A stretch of DNA of 64,000 nucleotides from Phytophthora sp. 'mugwort'. Lineage: Eukaryota > Oomycota > Peronosporomycetes > Peronosporales > Peronosporaceae. Under the pieces are notes generated by a model that had not been told where the DNA came from, ran no database searches, and saw only the letters and a program-made list of their open reading frames with translations. Of the stretch, positions 29,944 through 41,189 are shown piece after piece (position 1 is the first letter of the stretch; the number at the start of each line of letters is the position of its first letter). Position numbers and translations under genes: made by a program. The stretch is taken from the NCBI GenBank assembly GCA_033558025.1, contig JAUCEF010000016.1, forward strand, positions 62,001 through 126,000. The letters run 5' to 3'.

Positions 29944-31194
29944 GTGGACAGGCAGTCAGAGTTAGGGAACAGGCATTGGCTAAAACGGAATCTTGGAGTC
30001 ATGGCTTGCATCGAAGTCTGGCAACCACTAATGGATGTCTTGGGCCCTAGTCCAACGACCGGCACGCGTTCTTGGGATTGTTTTGCTTACATTGGATTGG
30101 CTACCGAAAACGGTACAGCGTACCTTAAATCTGATTCAGCATTCTCAAAACGCGTTTTCAGAACGCCAGTCGGAGGCGTTCTGAATCTAGAATATGGGAC
30201 TGTGATGGACCTTCAAGCCGAGAACACCGCTGTAGCGGCGGTGGTCTGTGTATGTTTCGACGTTGCCTGTGCGCTGGCCTCCGATGGGCGCTCGCATGGG
30301 ACGCCCCGGGTGAGCGTGTCATCCTTCCCTCCCAAGGCGTTAGAGATGCCACTGTCAGCTTCCGACACCAGTTGGTTTAGTCACTTTCTTCACTGTGACA
30401 GTGCCTCGTTTCTAGCTATCTACAAGCTGCTGTTTTGTGCATGGCCAGCAAAAACCCATCACAACGCTAAAAACGTCATTATCCGGCGCGTAGTACTGAC
30501 CATGCTATATCTAGCGCAGGGCGGATCAATGGTACATGCTGGAGCAGTCATCCGTATCTCGCACACCCGAGCGATAGCCTATATTAACTAGACACTGCGT
30601 GTAATAGTAAGTTTGGCGACCACCAAGATCGCAATGCCGAAGGCGGATGAGCTACATGCCGCCGAGGACGGGTTCTACAAGCTCGCTGGCTTCCCTGGGG
30701 TCGTGGGCGCGACGATGGACGGCACCTTAATCGGTATACCACGGCCATCGACTTCGAAGGATAGTACTGTCGTCGACCATCGCGGCACTTTCCACTCCCT
30801 ACAACCGTGCGGGTTCTGCAAATGACCAGAGTCTGTGTTACGGTTCGGGTGTGCGGCAGCAGTATGTATATTGTGCTACTCTACTTGCCCTTGCTCTTTA
30901 GGGCTTGACTAATTGTGCGTAGTTTGGCTTCTTATGTGCCATCAGGATAGCATATCTAGACGATACTGGTACAAGGTGCGGGGGCGTCTACTGACACCCT
31001 ATCTTAATGTGGTAGCAGCTCAGCACCGCAGGAGGAGGCGCTACAAGTATAAGCACTCTTGCAGCCCGAACATCGTTGAGTGTGCGTTCGGGCGACTGAA
31101 AAGCCGCTTCCGCACTCTACTGGGGAATCTAGAGCAGAAATCCGCTGCGCGTATTGCTGACGTAATTGTAGCAAGTTATATCCTGCATAAATAG
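29944..31194 (+). pseudogene. PIF/Harbinger transposase, degenerate (copy 3)
   Basis: Blocks in order: LPLSASDTSWFSHFLHCDSA-like N-terminal helices (about 30,350), NVIIRRVVLTMLYLAQGGSM, VIRISHTRAIAYIN, DGFYKLAGFPGVVGATMDGT (first Asp, MDGT), then NIVECAFGRLKSRFRTLLGN with the catalytic Glu and ADVIVASYILHK at the stop. The region with the second Asp (30,830-30,990) is lost. It belongs to a different lineage from copies 1 and 2, because the first acidic site is MDGT rather than IEGT. Confidence 0.75.
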
Positions 31195-31404
31195 CTGCAA
31201 AACTACGCGATATATACCGGGTCACTAGTAACGATCCACTACTGCGCGACGAACCTCCTACCACTGTTGGGGTGGATCATGACGCAGAAACACCATCATC
31301 ACACGCACGAGGATTAGCAAGAGAGATGATATAGCAAAGCTGTTTCAATGTAACTCTCTTGTTGACGCACGCTGTGCTTTTGTTTTTACTGTTTTTCAAA
31401 GTGG

Positions 31405-32430
31405 CGCAGTAACGCTGATAGCAGTTTAATCTGACGCTCCTGGAGACGCTTGGTTTCAGCGTACTGGTCGTCTAACCTCGCAATGACAGCGGTAACCTCA
31501 GTGCTAGGGTTCGCCCTAGCTGAAAAAGAGGCCGCGATGGCCTCCCTTCAGGCTTGCATTGCCGTCGCAAGTTGGACAAGTGGCGGCTATTTCTTCTTGG
31601 CTTCTCGATGGTCACCGTCAATATGCTCTTCTTCCTCTCCGCTCTCGTTCACCTCCTCCATGTTTGAGTCAAACATGATATCACCCTTAATACCTTCGTT
31701 CAATATGCTCCAGTAGGTATCATCCATTCCTCGATGGGGTTGTTACCAGTACTGCATCTCTCGCCTATGCTTCCTGTGCCCATATTTCATCTTGCGATAC
31801 TTCGTTGAGACCTACATGCACACAAAGCCATTGTGACCATGTCAGATAGTATCGCAAGTAGACATGGAAAAAACGAAGATATAAGGTTGCCGGCTCGCTG
31901 GTTAACACGCAGTCAAACCCCACCAAGAGAACGCTAGCGAAAATTGCCATGCGATGGCTTTCTTCACCATTGTGTTCGCGGTGTCGAGCTTGCGACGGGC
32001 CTCGCCATCTTCGATGTGAATATGGGTGCTGCTGCCGTGTCGTTAGTCCACTTCAGGCGGCGGGGTCCTTTCGCTTTGCGTGGCGGCTTCTTCGTCTGTA
32101 CAACCTATAACCGACAGTGTGGTCCCCGGACACTGCTGCCGCCGATACAACGATCTCCGACTGTGAAGTCTCTGTTGCGCCGGGCGCTGATGCTGAAGCC
32201 GTCTCGCCTGCCGTAGCTGCCGAGGTCGTTGCAGCGGCCGTCGACGCGCGCGCTGGGGCAGGTGCTGCTGTCGCCGGATCCGCTTGGTAGCCGCATGCAC
32301 GAGACGATGGAGGAGGCATATCCTTGGACAATGGTGCTGCTTGTGAGGGAGAGTAAGAAAATTGGACTGGGACAGCCAAAGCACATGGCATCTCGAAATC
32401 TATACTTGGGCCAGAACGAGAATGCACAGC
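31405..32430 (-). pseudogene. possible Harbinger accessory protein (copy 3), very degenerate
   Basis: On the minus strand 31,720-31,410 is one frame with two internal stops: DIMFDSNMEEVNESGEEEEH, AREAIAASFSARANPSTEVT-like, DDQYAETKRLQERQIKLLSA, LLRHFEKQ. This is a plausible coiled-coil tail of an accessory protein. Further upstream (32,427-32,053) is an Ala/Pro-rich reading (ADPATAAPAPARASTAAATT). The arrangement, tail to tail with the transposase, repeats that of copies 2 and 4. The identity is an inference. Confidence 0.35.
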
Positions 32431-34289
32431 TTCACTTCGAGAGAACGAAGCTGTGCAACGACTAACCCCATTCGTCGTGACGCGGTTATCACTCAGAACG
32501 TGATGCGGTACTTAGACTAGGGCCTTATCGGGTCCGAAAACAAGTTTCCTGTTAAGAAACTCCTGCCTTGACTTTTCCATATGTTCGACCCGGCAAGGCG
32601 CACCAGGAACAGCTCCATGAACCCACACAACGAACAGCTATGTACGGTAGCGAAGCAAGCCTTTACGGGTTGCTAATTCGTTGTCGAAGACATAGGAAGG
32701 GAGATTCGAGTTTTGGCAGAGGGTCGCCTCACTAGCGACTGCTCCTGGCGTTGTGGAGTAAATTTTACTCATAACTTGGTCCGCACGAGCAGATATGGAA
32801 GGCGATGAAGAACCCGCTGACCTGACATTGTTCAGTATTTATACATATGTCGTCTAAGGCGGGGTGTGCCACGTCTCACAGGAGGTGTATCTCGTTCAAA
32901 GACTGCACAGAGCAACGCAGATCAGGTTTTCGCTATCATCATTCCAGCGGAACTCAGATCCTGGGTGATCATTGAAAGACGACCTTTAAATCCGTTTAAC
33001 TTCAACCTTTCAGTAATGTCGATTGTATGACAAAGTTTCGATTGGACAGAGAGGAACCCGTCGAGATTATTGAATAGCAGAATTGCAGGGTATAGCAACT
33101 AAGGAAGGAACTCGGGCAACTGGGGTTAAGCTCTCTGCATAGTGCTGTATAGATTGGATGTCCCAATGCGTTGGATCGTACGGAGAAAACATTCTGAATA
33201 TACCAGGGCGTACTGTCAAACATGCTTCTTCACTGTCTACCGCTTCTCAATAAACGCTACGCCAGTTTATATTTTTCAATCGCAGATATGCTGCTTAACA
33301 CCTCGCTGAATATGTAGATTTGGTGTCCCTAGCAGGTGGTGTGCTGCCGAACGTTTTGGCTTATTGACGGTACTGTGCGCGGCATATGCCGCCCGGCACC
33401 TCGCAATGTCGCTCGAGATGGCAATTTGCTGAGTCAACAATCGGTATGTAGTGGCCACAAACGAAAGCACGCATTAAAATATTAAAGTTTGGCAACTCCT
33501 GATGGGCTGATCTCGCATGTCAAGATTATGAAGGAATTCGTAAAGACGAGCACTTCAGTGACTATAGCGTTTACGGAGATCACGCATACGGACGCGGTGA
33601 TGTGATGACATGTCCTTTTTCTGCGGTTACTAGTAACCTATGACTGATAAGAAAGCGTTAAAGAGGTAAGTTGGGTGATGAGAAGGAAGAGACTGGCTTG
33701 CAGATCGTCAAAGAGGAAGTGATAGCATTAGCGCGTACTTAGGAGGCGCAGCAGGCCGACGCAATGGTTGATTCTGAAGAAACTACACTACTACATACTA
33801 AAGCATAGTTACTGCAATAATAACATTTCTGAAACCCTTTAGTATATGATCAGCAACTTACAGGGGGAGAACCAGTGTGTCACAATGCACAGAGGCAAAC
33901 ATTGACAGAAAGTAAACAAGGCCATGAGTAAAGTACGCAAGTCTGTGGAGTTGTCATACTGCCGCATTGTTAACTACTGACTGGTATCGACTGTAAGCGT
34001 TATCAACGAGATGGAACATCACCAGTTGCACAAATGTATCGTGTTGCTATACTGCCAATCAACTGCACCACCTGCCGTGGTGGTAACAGTGTCAGTGATT
34101 ATTTCGACCTACATTCTCCCAGCCTTCATGAATATCTAAGTCAACGGTTGATACTTCAAATGCAGCTGGGTATAAAATCAACCATATTTACTTTGCGTTT
34201 TATGCACGAAGGTTCCGCTGAAATGCGAGCGCCTGCATGATCAATTTGAGGCTGGCTGCCTCGCCGTGTGCTCGAATATTATCTTGTTC
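32431..34289. other. unassigned intergenic sequence
   Basis: Short open stretches only. On the minus strand about 32,820-32,690 a protein-like piece (MSKIYSTTPGAVASEATLCQ) is visible without a recognised family. No RNA gene or repeat could be supported. Confidence 0.4.
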
Positions 34290-34880
34290 GCGCTGGAATG
34301 TTATTTGGAGCGCGGAGCTCTCGCCCTCAAAAGCACGTCGAAGTGTGTCTGAGCATACGCCCTGTGGGGCCTGAACAGTTGCGGCACAAGACGATTGAAC
34401 GTCGCAGGCGCGTTCGACAGACCTTGTTGTATTACTAGCCACTCACAGAGCATACCGCTCGGAGTGCTGACCGCCGTAAGCGGAATATCGCTTGCTATCA
34501 TGAGCAATTAATAGTACCCATCGACCAAGCCGAGGGCACTGTACACGTCATGTTGTTCTGGAGAACGTCCTACCTAGGAATAGGCGTTTGCGCCGGAATG
34601 GTGGCCGCGTTAAGCTTGCTAAAAGCACGAACGATTCGCCACTTGGCATTCGATTTTCAGACACAGAACGTAGGCGCTGGTTACGGAGACTTGCTATCGC
34701 GCGCCATACCAGCCTCGTGTTTGGCACGGAAGAACGCGTCAATAAAGTCGCACTGTTCTCGTAGCAGAGGCCGCAGTCTTGTCACGCAGTATTTGGTTCC
34801 AGGAACCAGGTCAATCTCATGACTTACACCCCGATCCGGAGGTAGCCTCGTGGGAGGTTCTTTCGAGACCACGTCTTGTT
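34290..34880 (-). pseudogene. gypsy reverse transcriptase fragment (old element)
   Basis: Minus-strand blocks: HEIDLVPGTKYCVTRLRPLL, FRAKHEAGMARDSKSP, then ASDIPLTAVSTPSGMLCEWL, GLSNAPATFNRLVPQLFRPH. The YxDD site is reduced to THFDVLL. Frameshifted throughout; it stops where the element is truncated. Confidence 0.8.
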
Positions 34881-35460
34881 AATCCTTCACCAAAGGGTAA
34901 TACGGATCCGAGCAGTCCTTGCGGATCGAGAGCCTGCCCAAGCATTCAGCGCCTTCTTGGTGTCCTCAAGGACTACTTATCCAAAAGCGACGACGAGTTT
35001 AACTCTTCTTCAGGTCGTAGAATGACCAACTCGGCTAACTCGCCGGCCTTCAAGGCGCCGCCGAACTAGGCCATGGACATCTCGTCCAGCCCCAACAGAG
35101 TGTCCGCAGTGGGCATAGTCTCTAGACTGATGTCACCATCGACTTCCGCTGTCATTCCGTTGACGAGTGTATATATCTGCTCGCTATCACCAGGGGTATC
35201 GTCACTCGTCCTGCTAGAGGCATCAGACGCTCTGCGTCGTAGCCTTCTCCCCGCTGAGACTGTTCGCCTCGGAGAGATCCTAAAAGTCACATTAGCTGCG
35301 TCTCCAGGCACTTACACCGTGTGCTTTTTTACGTGAGACTGGTATGTCTTGACCGACAACCGTCGCAGAGCTGCGATACTCGCAGTCTCCAACCAGTGGA
35401 TTACGTGCCACGTCGCCTCCATCAGTGGGCCCTCGGCCTTGATGGCCCGGCCCACGGCCG

Positions 35461-35684
35461 GCCACACCACGCATGGCGTGTAGCGACAACTCGTCGTCGT
35501 GATGAGTGTCACTGTCGTGACCAATGTCACCATGACTTCGGTTACCCAGCGGAGTGCCTGCCGGTCCACTTGCTTCCTGAGGCCCGCGTCCTTGATGTCC
35601 TGGCATGCTGCCGGCCACGCCACGCATGGCGTGTAACGACACACCGTCATCATGACGAGTGTCGTCGTCGTGACACATGTCACC
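35461..35684 (-). repeat. 153-bp tandem repeat in the PR-RT linker (old element)
   Basis: GCCACACCACGCATGGCGTG at 35,461 recurs as GCCACGCCACGCATGGCGTG at 35,614. On the minus strand each copy encodes SLHAMRGVAG..PGHQGRGP after a DTxHDD run. Period 153 bp = 51 codons. Confidence 0.8.
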
Positions 35685-35767
35685 TGTGTCACACAGCGGG
35701 TTTCCTGCCGCTCCAGTCACAGCCCACGAGCTCTGATCGGGACTCTTGACCTCGACACCTTCCGGGT

Positions 35768-36253
35768 CTACAAGTTCAGATACGCTGATGTCCAGTATAT
35801 GACCGACTCGATCTGGTGCCCGCGCCAACAGCGCTTTTGCTTCCTAGCAGAGGTGGGCTCATGACTCACCAAAGCTCCACCAGGAGTAAAGCGCATTGCG
35901 CCCAAGGCCTTCGACCTCCAATCAATCCATAGCTCATGGTGTTCCAGCCATGCCTTGCCCAGGATGAGGTCGTACCTCGAATCCAGGTCCAGGACCAGAT
36001 AGCATTCCACGCTATCGAGAAACTTCATGCCCAGGTTCACAGGAACCTTAGCCACCGTGACAAGGGTCCCCCTCGCTAGGCGAACAGTGATGATGTCACT
36101 CCTGCGCTCCCTGAGCGCCTCAGCGTATTGCTGATTTCCTTCCATCGTGGAGCGTCGAGCGTAATTGCCAGACGCTCCGGAATCGATCAATATGATCCAT
36201 GTCTTCTCAAAGCCCTTCACCGTCGCCTGAACGACGAGCAAGCCTGAATGCAT
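35768..36253 (-). pseudogene. gypsy aspartic protease (old element)
   Basis: Retroviral-type protease: the catalytic IDSGASGNYARR, then VNLGMKFLDSVECYLVLDLD and YDLILGKAWLEHHELWIDWR, which begins the linker to reverse transcriptase. The upstream link to the gag-stop hairpin is in the -1 frame (VGAGRPAGEELSS) but contains a further frameshift. Confidence 0.8.
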
Positions 36254-36344
36254 ACACGTTCCGTGTTAGAGAGTACGGCTCTCTCCGGGGCTGGGCCCCG
36301 TTGCCCTCCACCTTCATGAGGCTCAACAGAACTCAGTTCTTCCC

Positions 36345-36368
36345 CAGCAGGGCGCCCCGCGCCTACTG
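36345..36368 (-). promoter_or_regulatory. stem-loop enclosing the gag stop (old element)
   Basis: Minus strand CAGTAGG ... CCTGCTG around a GCGGGGC loop, 7 bp with one T-G wobble. Same position and sequence type as at 43,486-43,511 and 61,619-61,644. Confidence 0.7.
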
Positions 36369-36378
36369 AGTGTCGCCG

Positions 36379-37311
36379 TTACCCCGCGACGAGCTGATGG
36401 CTTGGCTCGATGCAGAGCGATGGCTCGTAGGAGCTTGTCGCGACCTGTGTGACGGGCAGGGTTGCCCTCAAATGGGTGCTGCTTCGGCAGATGAAGCACC
36501 GACGGACACCCATACGCTGGTCAGGAGCATGAAGCTCAACCTCCTCATCTTCAGCATAGCTACGGTCCATAGGGACCGGTCGTCCGTCGGACGGAGTAGC
36601 GTTGTCAACGCCCCAGCCAAGTCGAGACGCCTTAAAGTTGAACTCGGCGTTCAACGCCACTCTCACGGCCTCTTCAAAAGAGGAAGGGTGAGTGCGGAAG
36701 ACTTCCGTCCTGGCCACGCCAGTGCGGAGGTCCTCCATAAAGACTGTCACAGTCACTGCCTCTGGCAGAGGATCGGCCGCCATGCAGCCGATCAGAGTTC
36801 GTAACTCCTGGACGAAGTCCACCAAGCCCCTCTTACCCTGGGGAGTACTCAGAAAGCGTGACCTCACGCGTAAGCCTGATTACGCGGAGCAAACACTTGC
36901 GAAAGCTGGAGTTTCAGCTCTTCCCAGCTAGGGAAGGCCGCGTCCCCCGACGTGCCGCACGTGAGTGCCCATTCTCATGCTCGTCCACCGAGCTTCGAGA
37001 TCGCTTAGCGCCACGAGCTGTTGCTCAGTATGGAGCATGTCCGATCTCATCGCCATTTCGATCTCACGGATCCACAACATGATGCCCCTCCCATCCTTTC
37101 CTTCGAAAGTCTTGACGCTCACGATGAGCGGTTTAGGCCGGGAGGTCCCATCCTGCGATGCCGTCGACATCGCTGCAAACGCCGATATCCTCTGCTGGAG
37201 GTGCTCCAACAGAGCATTCTCGTAACTTGAGAACGCCTTCAGACGCGCGTTCACCGCGTCCGGTCCTTGCGAAGCAAGATGCGTTATGCCCTCAGGGCCG
37301 AGCAAATACAT
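36379..37311 (-). pseudogene. gypsy gag (old element)
   Basis: Starts near MYLLGPEGITHLASQGPDAV, continues through SVKTFEGKDGRGIMLWIREI (the conserved entry of oomycete gypsy gag). After a frameshift it reads GLVDFVQELRTLIGCMAADP, VTVFMEDLRTGVARTEVFRT and a spoiled zinc knuckle (CFICRSSTHLRATLP). Confidence 0.8.
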
Positions 37312-37429
37312 AAACTTTTCAGCGCCTCTTGCTGGCTCTGGGACAGGTTAGAAAACGCTGTCTGCTCCACCCCTCACCGAGGAATAGTCCTAAGACGCAG
37401 GTGCGGGATTGACTACAAGTGCTACCAGG

Positions 37430-37496
37430 TGCAGCGGGGCTGTGTTGCGTAATGCGTCGGAGGAAAGACGAATGACTCCTCGAATCTTAGCTGTTT
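37430..37496 (-). repeat. 5' LTR of old gypsy element, 3' part
   Basis: Ends ...GCTGCA followed by CC and the primer-binding TGGTAGCACTTGTAGTC (37,427-37,411 on the minus strand). Its other part is 44,875-45,206. Confidence 0.7.
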
Positions 37497-37779
37497 TGTA
37501 ACGGGACGAGATCAACCGCTACTTAGCTTACACTATTAGCGGTAGGAAGCGTGCTAACAAACTCGCAAATTCAACTCTGATTTTTATTAGTGGCCTTCGG
37601 AACCACTCAAATGCAAACTGTCGTCTGATTGGTTGAAATGGGTTCCCACTTTCAACCAATGACAGGACTACACGAAGCACACGCTATTCGTGTGCTTCGT
37701 ACCTACTTTTGTATATCTTGTCTACCTACATATGTAACCCTTAACTAGCTACTTATGTAACTGTAACCAGCCCGTTACA
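37497..37779 (-). repeat. 3' LTR of the young gypsy element
   Basis: Ends TGTAACGGG/CCCGTTACA. Hairpins: ACCGCTA...TAGCGGT (37,515-37,543), AGTGG...CCACT (37,589-37,607), ATTGGTTGAAA...TTTCAACCAAT (37,628-37,660) and ACGAAGCACACG-CTATT-CGTGTGCTTCGT (37,672-37,700). Confidence 0.95.
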
Positions 37780-37781
37780 TC

Positions 37782-37796
37782 ACCCCCCTCTCAAAG
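37782..37796 (-). other. polypurine tract of the young gypsy element
   Basis: On the minus strand GAGAGGGGGGTGA directly precedes the 3' LTR; the usual plus-strand primer site. Confidence 0.75.
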
Positions 37797-37905
37797 TTGC
37801 ACTCACACCGATGTGGGTGCTGGCGCAGAGAAAAAGTGATTGAAGCAGCGATCTGAATAACGACCTCGCGCGGCACCAATCCGCATGCTCATTCTGCAAT
37901 CCTCG

Positions 37906-39194
37906 ATGTCGACGACCAGCAAGTCCGTCGCCGGAGCATCCAGTTCTTCGGCGACCCACGTGATGGATGAAGACCTCAAGCCGTGGGAACTGTACTGCCT
38001 CGACGGCGCCGAGGAGTCCGAGAGCCTCGACTCCATGAAGGAATACTTCACGCGATACCGCAAGATCCGGGGCAAGGAAACAAACCACTCTTACACCCAC
38101 GACGCTCTGCAGCGGTCGTGGTGTGCTTTCATCCGCCGCTGGAACGCCGCTCGACGTACTTCACGTCTTGGCTCGAAGACCGGGAGGCCGCGCGAAGCAT
38201 ACACGCTATTGGTGACCTTCGAGCGCACGTCTGCGAGCTGGCAGAGCGCGAGTGGCGCTTGTGCTACGTACACTTGGTCGAGGGTTGTCCAAAGTGCGGA
38301 TGGAACCGTCAGCGGCCGTCGCGCGATGAGTGGGAGCGCCAGTTGAGACTATGGCCGCTGGGCGATGATGAGCGTCGCTGGATTGGGCGCTTCGACCGGG
38401 CTCGCAGTGAGATGGCAACTGCGGTGAATCGTGGCAGTGGGCGTCGCGGTACGCGGAGAGAGACTCGTCTTCGCAGTCGTTCGAGGAGCCGTTCGCGGGG
38501 TCGCAACTCTGGACCGGAACGTCGTGGTCGCTCGCGCTCACCAGTGCGAGCGAGGCCTCGTAGTCGTTCACCACGTCGGGAACGTCTTCGAGAAGGCAGC
38601 TACGCGGCTCCCACGTGTCCTCAGCCGGCGAGTGTCCAAGCCAACGCACCCGGTAATGTCTTTCGGGGGCCTGTCGACGACTCGCGCGCGTATTCGCGGA
38701 GCGGGGGGTGCCGCGAGGAGAAATCTCGCTGCTCGCGCGGGTATCGTGATCGACCAAGCGCTCCACAATCCAGCGTCGTGCGCCCGTCGCATCAACAAGA
38801 GGCGGAGGAACGTCGCGACGATATCGAGGTTGTTGAGGCGCTGCGGAGCTCCGAGGGGACCGACGCCTCGGAGGGTCTGACGATTCAGCAGTATCGGCTG
38901 ATGGTTCTGGAGACTGACCAAGCCAAGGACGACGCGATGGAGGCTCAGAACCTCGCTGAGACTGCGCGTGACCGTGCGGCTGCTGCGGAGGCTGCTGCGA
39001 CGCGGTCGGAGCAGGGTCGGCGTGAGATGATGGAGCGACTTCGTCACTTGGAGACGCTCGTCTGTGGTGGTCCACGGTCGGTGACGCCCTCGCGTGAGGA
39101 GCGAGGGCTCTGGCCGACGCGACGCCAGCGTCGTCGACTGGGCTTGTCTGATTACGCGCCCGCTGAGGACGCGGATCATCCGACTCAGGGATAG
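37906..39194 (+). CDS. antisense accessory ORF of the young gypsy element (about 430 codons, one frameshift)
   Basis: Runs opposite to gag-pol, starting about 125 bp inside the 3' LTR (ATG 37,906, or 37,885). The first frame (to about 38,150) reads EDLKPWELYCLDGAEESESL, SMKEYFTRYRKIRGKETNHS, LQRSWCAFIRRWNAA. After a one-base shift the second frame reads STYFTSWLEDREAARSIHAI, CELAEREWRLCYVHLVEGCP, DEWERQLRLWPLGDDERRWI, then an Arg/Ser-rich stretch (RSRSRSRSRGRNSGPERRGR), a helical coiled coil (ETDQAKDDAMEAQNLAETAR) and a stop at 39,194. The Trp/Cys-containing, domain-like composition of the first 200 residues argues against chance. It overlaps the chromodomain ORF for 989 bp. Function unknown; the basic middle could bind nucleic acid. 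Confidence 0.6.
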
Positions 39195-39294
39195 ACGCAG
39201 GGACGTACGGTTTGAGGCGCCCGACGTAGAACGTCGGGTGCAGTCGCATTGTGGTAGGAATGTCTAGCGTGTAGGCATCACCGATAACTTTCAA
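38206..39294 (-). CDS. pol C-terminus with chromodomain (young gypsy element)
   Basis: Continues integrase after a one-base frameshift near 39,330 (VIGDAYTLDIPTTMRLHPTF, then YVGRLKPYVP, the usual post-integrase motif). A Pro/Ser linker leads to a chromodomain at about residues 173-249 (38,778-38,548): RRWIVERLVDHD, then ERHYRVRWLGHSPAEDTWEP and DVPDVVNDYEASLA. Chromodomains in chromovirus integrases steer insertion to marked chromatin. The last 110 residues look less protein-like and overlap the well-formed antisense ORF. Confidence 0.8.
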   Translation of the reverse strand: MKVIGDAYTLDIPTTMRLHPTFYVGRLKPYVPASIPESDDPRPQRARNQTSPVDDAGVASARALAPHARASPTVDHHRRASPSDEVAPSSHADPAPTASQQPPQQPHGHAQSQRGSEPPSRRPWLGQSPEPSADTAESSDPPRRRSPRSSAAPQQPRYRRDVPPPLVDATGARRWIVERLVDHDTRASSEISPRGTPRSANTRASRRQAPERHYRVRWLGHSPAEDTWEPRSCLLEDVPDVVNDYEASLALVSASDHDVPVQSCDPANGSSNDCEDESLSAYRDAHCHDSPQLPSHCEPGRSAQSSDAHHRPAAIVSTGAPTHRATAADGSIRTLDNPRPSVRSTSATRALPARRRALEGHQ

Positions 39295-41189
39295 AATCTT
39301 GAACGGTCCAATGAAGCGTGGAGCAAACTGTTTGCACCCAAGTTCGTAACAGCGGTGCCTTGGATGCCTTCGGTGGACAGAAGTACCTTCTCGCCTTGCC
39401 GGAAGGACGACATGTTCTTCCGGCCCCGTCGATCCGCGTTCGCCTTTTGTTTGTCAACAGCGGCTTGGAGCGCGTCACGGACAAAGCGCGTGACAGCTTG
39501 GCGGTGCAGCAGGAAGTCGGACACTGCTGCCGAGTCGAACGGCGTCGGAACCGCTTTCGGGGCGAAGTTCGCGATGTCGGATCCGGACGCGGCGGGGAGA
39601 GCCGCGTTAGTCGCGAAGGAATTGTCGTATGCCACGCCGGAGAGTGCGTGGCCCTCTGCTGGAGTATCCGGTGTACTCTTCTGGGAATCGGACTGGAACA
39701 GCGGGAGATTACTCGACGTCTGCACCGAATTCGTTGTCGATGCCATTCCTCCCTCACCAAGAGTGGAGCCCGCTGACGTGTCTGAACCTCGCACGGCTAG
39801 AAGAGCCGGAACGCGCGGATGGCGCGCATTGTTCACGAAGAACGGCGTCAGACCAGTTGATGCGTGAGTCGCGTTGTTCAACGCGAACTCGGCCATCGGC
39901 AAGAAGGAGCTCCAGGAGTCGAAGGACGTTGCGTAACTGCGCAGTACGTCTTCAAGGACTCGGTTCACACGCTCCGTTTGCCCATCCGTCTCCGGATGAG
40001 CCGCCGTCGACATGAGTAGGCGAGTGCCTAGCAGCTCGAATAGCCGTGTCCAGAACGCGGATGTGAATCGTGGGTCGCGATCCGAGACGATCGACTCCGG
40101 GAGGCCGTGGTGGCGGAACACCAGGTCGAGGAACAGCTCCGCCGCATCGTTGACGGTCACTTCGGCTGCGACTGGAGCAAGATGCACCATCTTGCTGAAG
40201 CGATAGACAAAGACGAGGACGCCTGTGCGGCCCTCGTCGTCGCGCGGGAGGACGAAGATGAAATCCATGCTGACGGATCTCCACGCACCCGTGGCAATGG
40301 GAAGCGGACGTAATGGGGCCTGTCGCGATGCTGCAGGCTTCACACGCTGACAGATCTCGCAGGATCGAACCCATTTTCGTATCCACTTGTACATGCGCGG
40401 CCAGAAGAAGTCGCGGGACAGGGCTGCAAACGTCTTCTCGCGCCCAAGATGACCACCGGCCGGTGCGTCGTGGTACTCGTGAACCAAACGAGCACGAAGG
40501 TCGTCGTCAGCGGGGATGACGACACGCGGCATGTCGAACGTGTCGATGGCGTAGGTCAGTAGATCGCCGTCGAGATCGTAACGCGTGATTACATCACGCG
40601 TTGGACGTGTCAACTTCGCCAGCGTCTCCGGTGTTGGATTACGGAGGTGGCGGATGATCCCGGCGTAGAAGGCATCTTCGTCATACGCGTCAGCGATCTG
40701 CTGACGCAGCGGCAGAACGGGGCTCGACACTGTGGCGTTGATGCCCAGTGTCACACAGGCAGCGCAGTCATCAACGTCGTCCTCATCGTCAGGGAGTTCC
40801 TGAGGACGCGTCGAGCGCCGAGGGTCGTAGTCGGGACGTCGAGAGAGCGCATCGGCAAGAATGTTATTCTTGCCTGGCTTGTAGTGAACGACGAAGTTGT
40901 ACTCGGCAAAGAACGAGAGCCATCGCGCCATGCGCTGAGAGAGGTGGGGGCTCTTCATCGCCGTTCGCAACGAGGCGTGATCTGTATAGACTGCGAACGT
41001 CTGCTCGCCGAGGAGGTACACTCTGAACTTGATCAGAGCGTAGCGCATCGCGAGGAGCTCCTTGTCGTGCACGGGATAGTTCTTCTTCGCCGGCTTCATC
41101 TGTCGTGACTGATAGCTCACGACGCGTTCGCGACCATCATCGTCAAACTGCATGAGAGCACACCCGATGCAAAGTCGCTCGCGTCGCAC
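39291..41189 (-). CDS. RNase H and integrase of the young gypsy element
   Basis: One long frame. It begins within RNase H (GCALMQFDDDGRERVVSYQS, KKNYPVHDKELLAMRYALIK, YTDHASLRTAM, KPGKNNILADALSRRPDYDP). The integrase zinc finger follows (HEYHDAPAGGHLG ... CEICQRVKP), then the catalytic core: SMDFIFVLPR (Asp), SIVSDRDPRFTSAFW (Asp) and HPETDGQTERVNRVLEDVLR (Glu). The C-terminus ends RRGRKNMSSFRQGEKVLLST before the frame is lost. No ATG is expected, since it is part of Gag-Pol. The missing base that separates it from RT is near 41,170. Confidence 0.9.
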   Translation of the reverse strand: MRRERLCIGCALMQFDDDGRERVVSYQSRQMKPAKKNYPVHDKELLAMRYALIKFRVYLLGEQTFAVYTDHASLRTAMKSPHLSQRMARWLSFFAEYNFVVHYKPGKNNILADALSRRPDYDPRRSTRPQELPDDEDDVDDCAACVTLGINATVSSPVLPLRQQIADAYDEDAFYAGIIRHLRNPTPETLAKLTRPTRDVITRYDLDGDLLTYAIDTFDMPRVVIPADDDLRARLVHEYHDAPAGGHLGREKTFAALSRDFFWPRMYKWIRKWVRSCEICQRVKPAASRQAPLRPLPIATGAWRSVSMDFIFVLPRDDEGRTGVLVFVYRFSKMVHLAPVAAEVTVNDAAELFLDLVFRHHGLPESIVSDRDPRFTSAFWTRLFELLGTRLLMSTAAHPETDGQTERVNRVLEDVLRSYATSFDSWSSFLPMAEFALNNATHASTGLTPFFVNNARHPRVPALLAVRGSDTSAGSTLGEGGMASTTNSVQTSSNLPLFQSDSQKSTPDTPAEGHALSGVAYDNSFATNAALPAASGSDIANFAPKAVPTPFDSAAVSDFLLHRQAVTRFVRDALQAAVDKQKANADRRGRKNMSSFRQGEKVLLSTEGIQGTAVTNLGANSLLHASLDRSRF

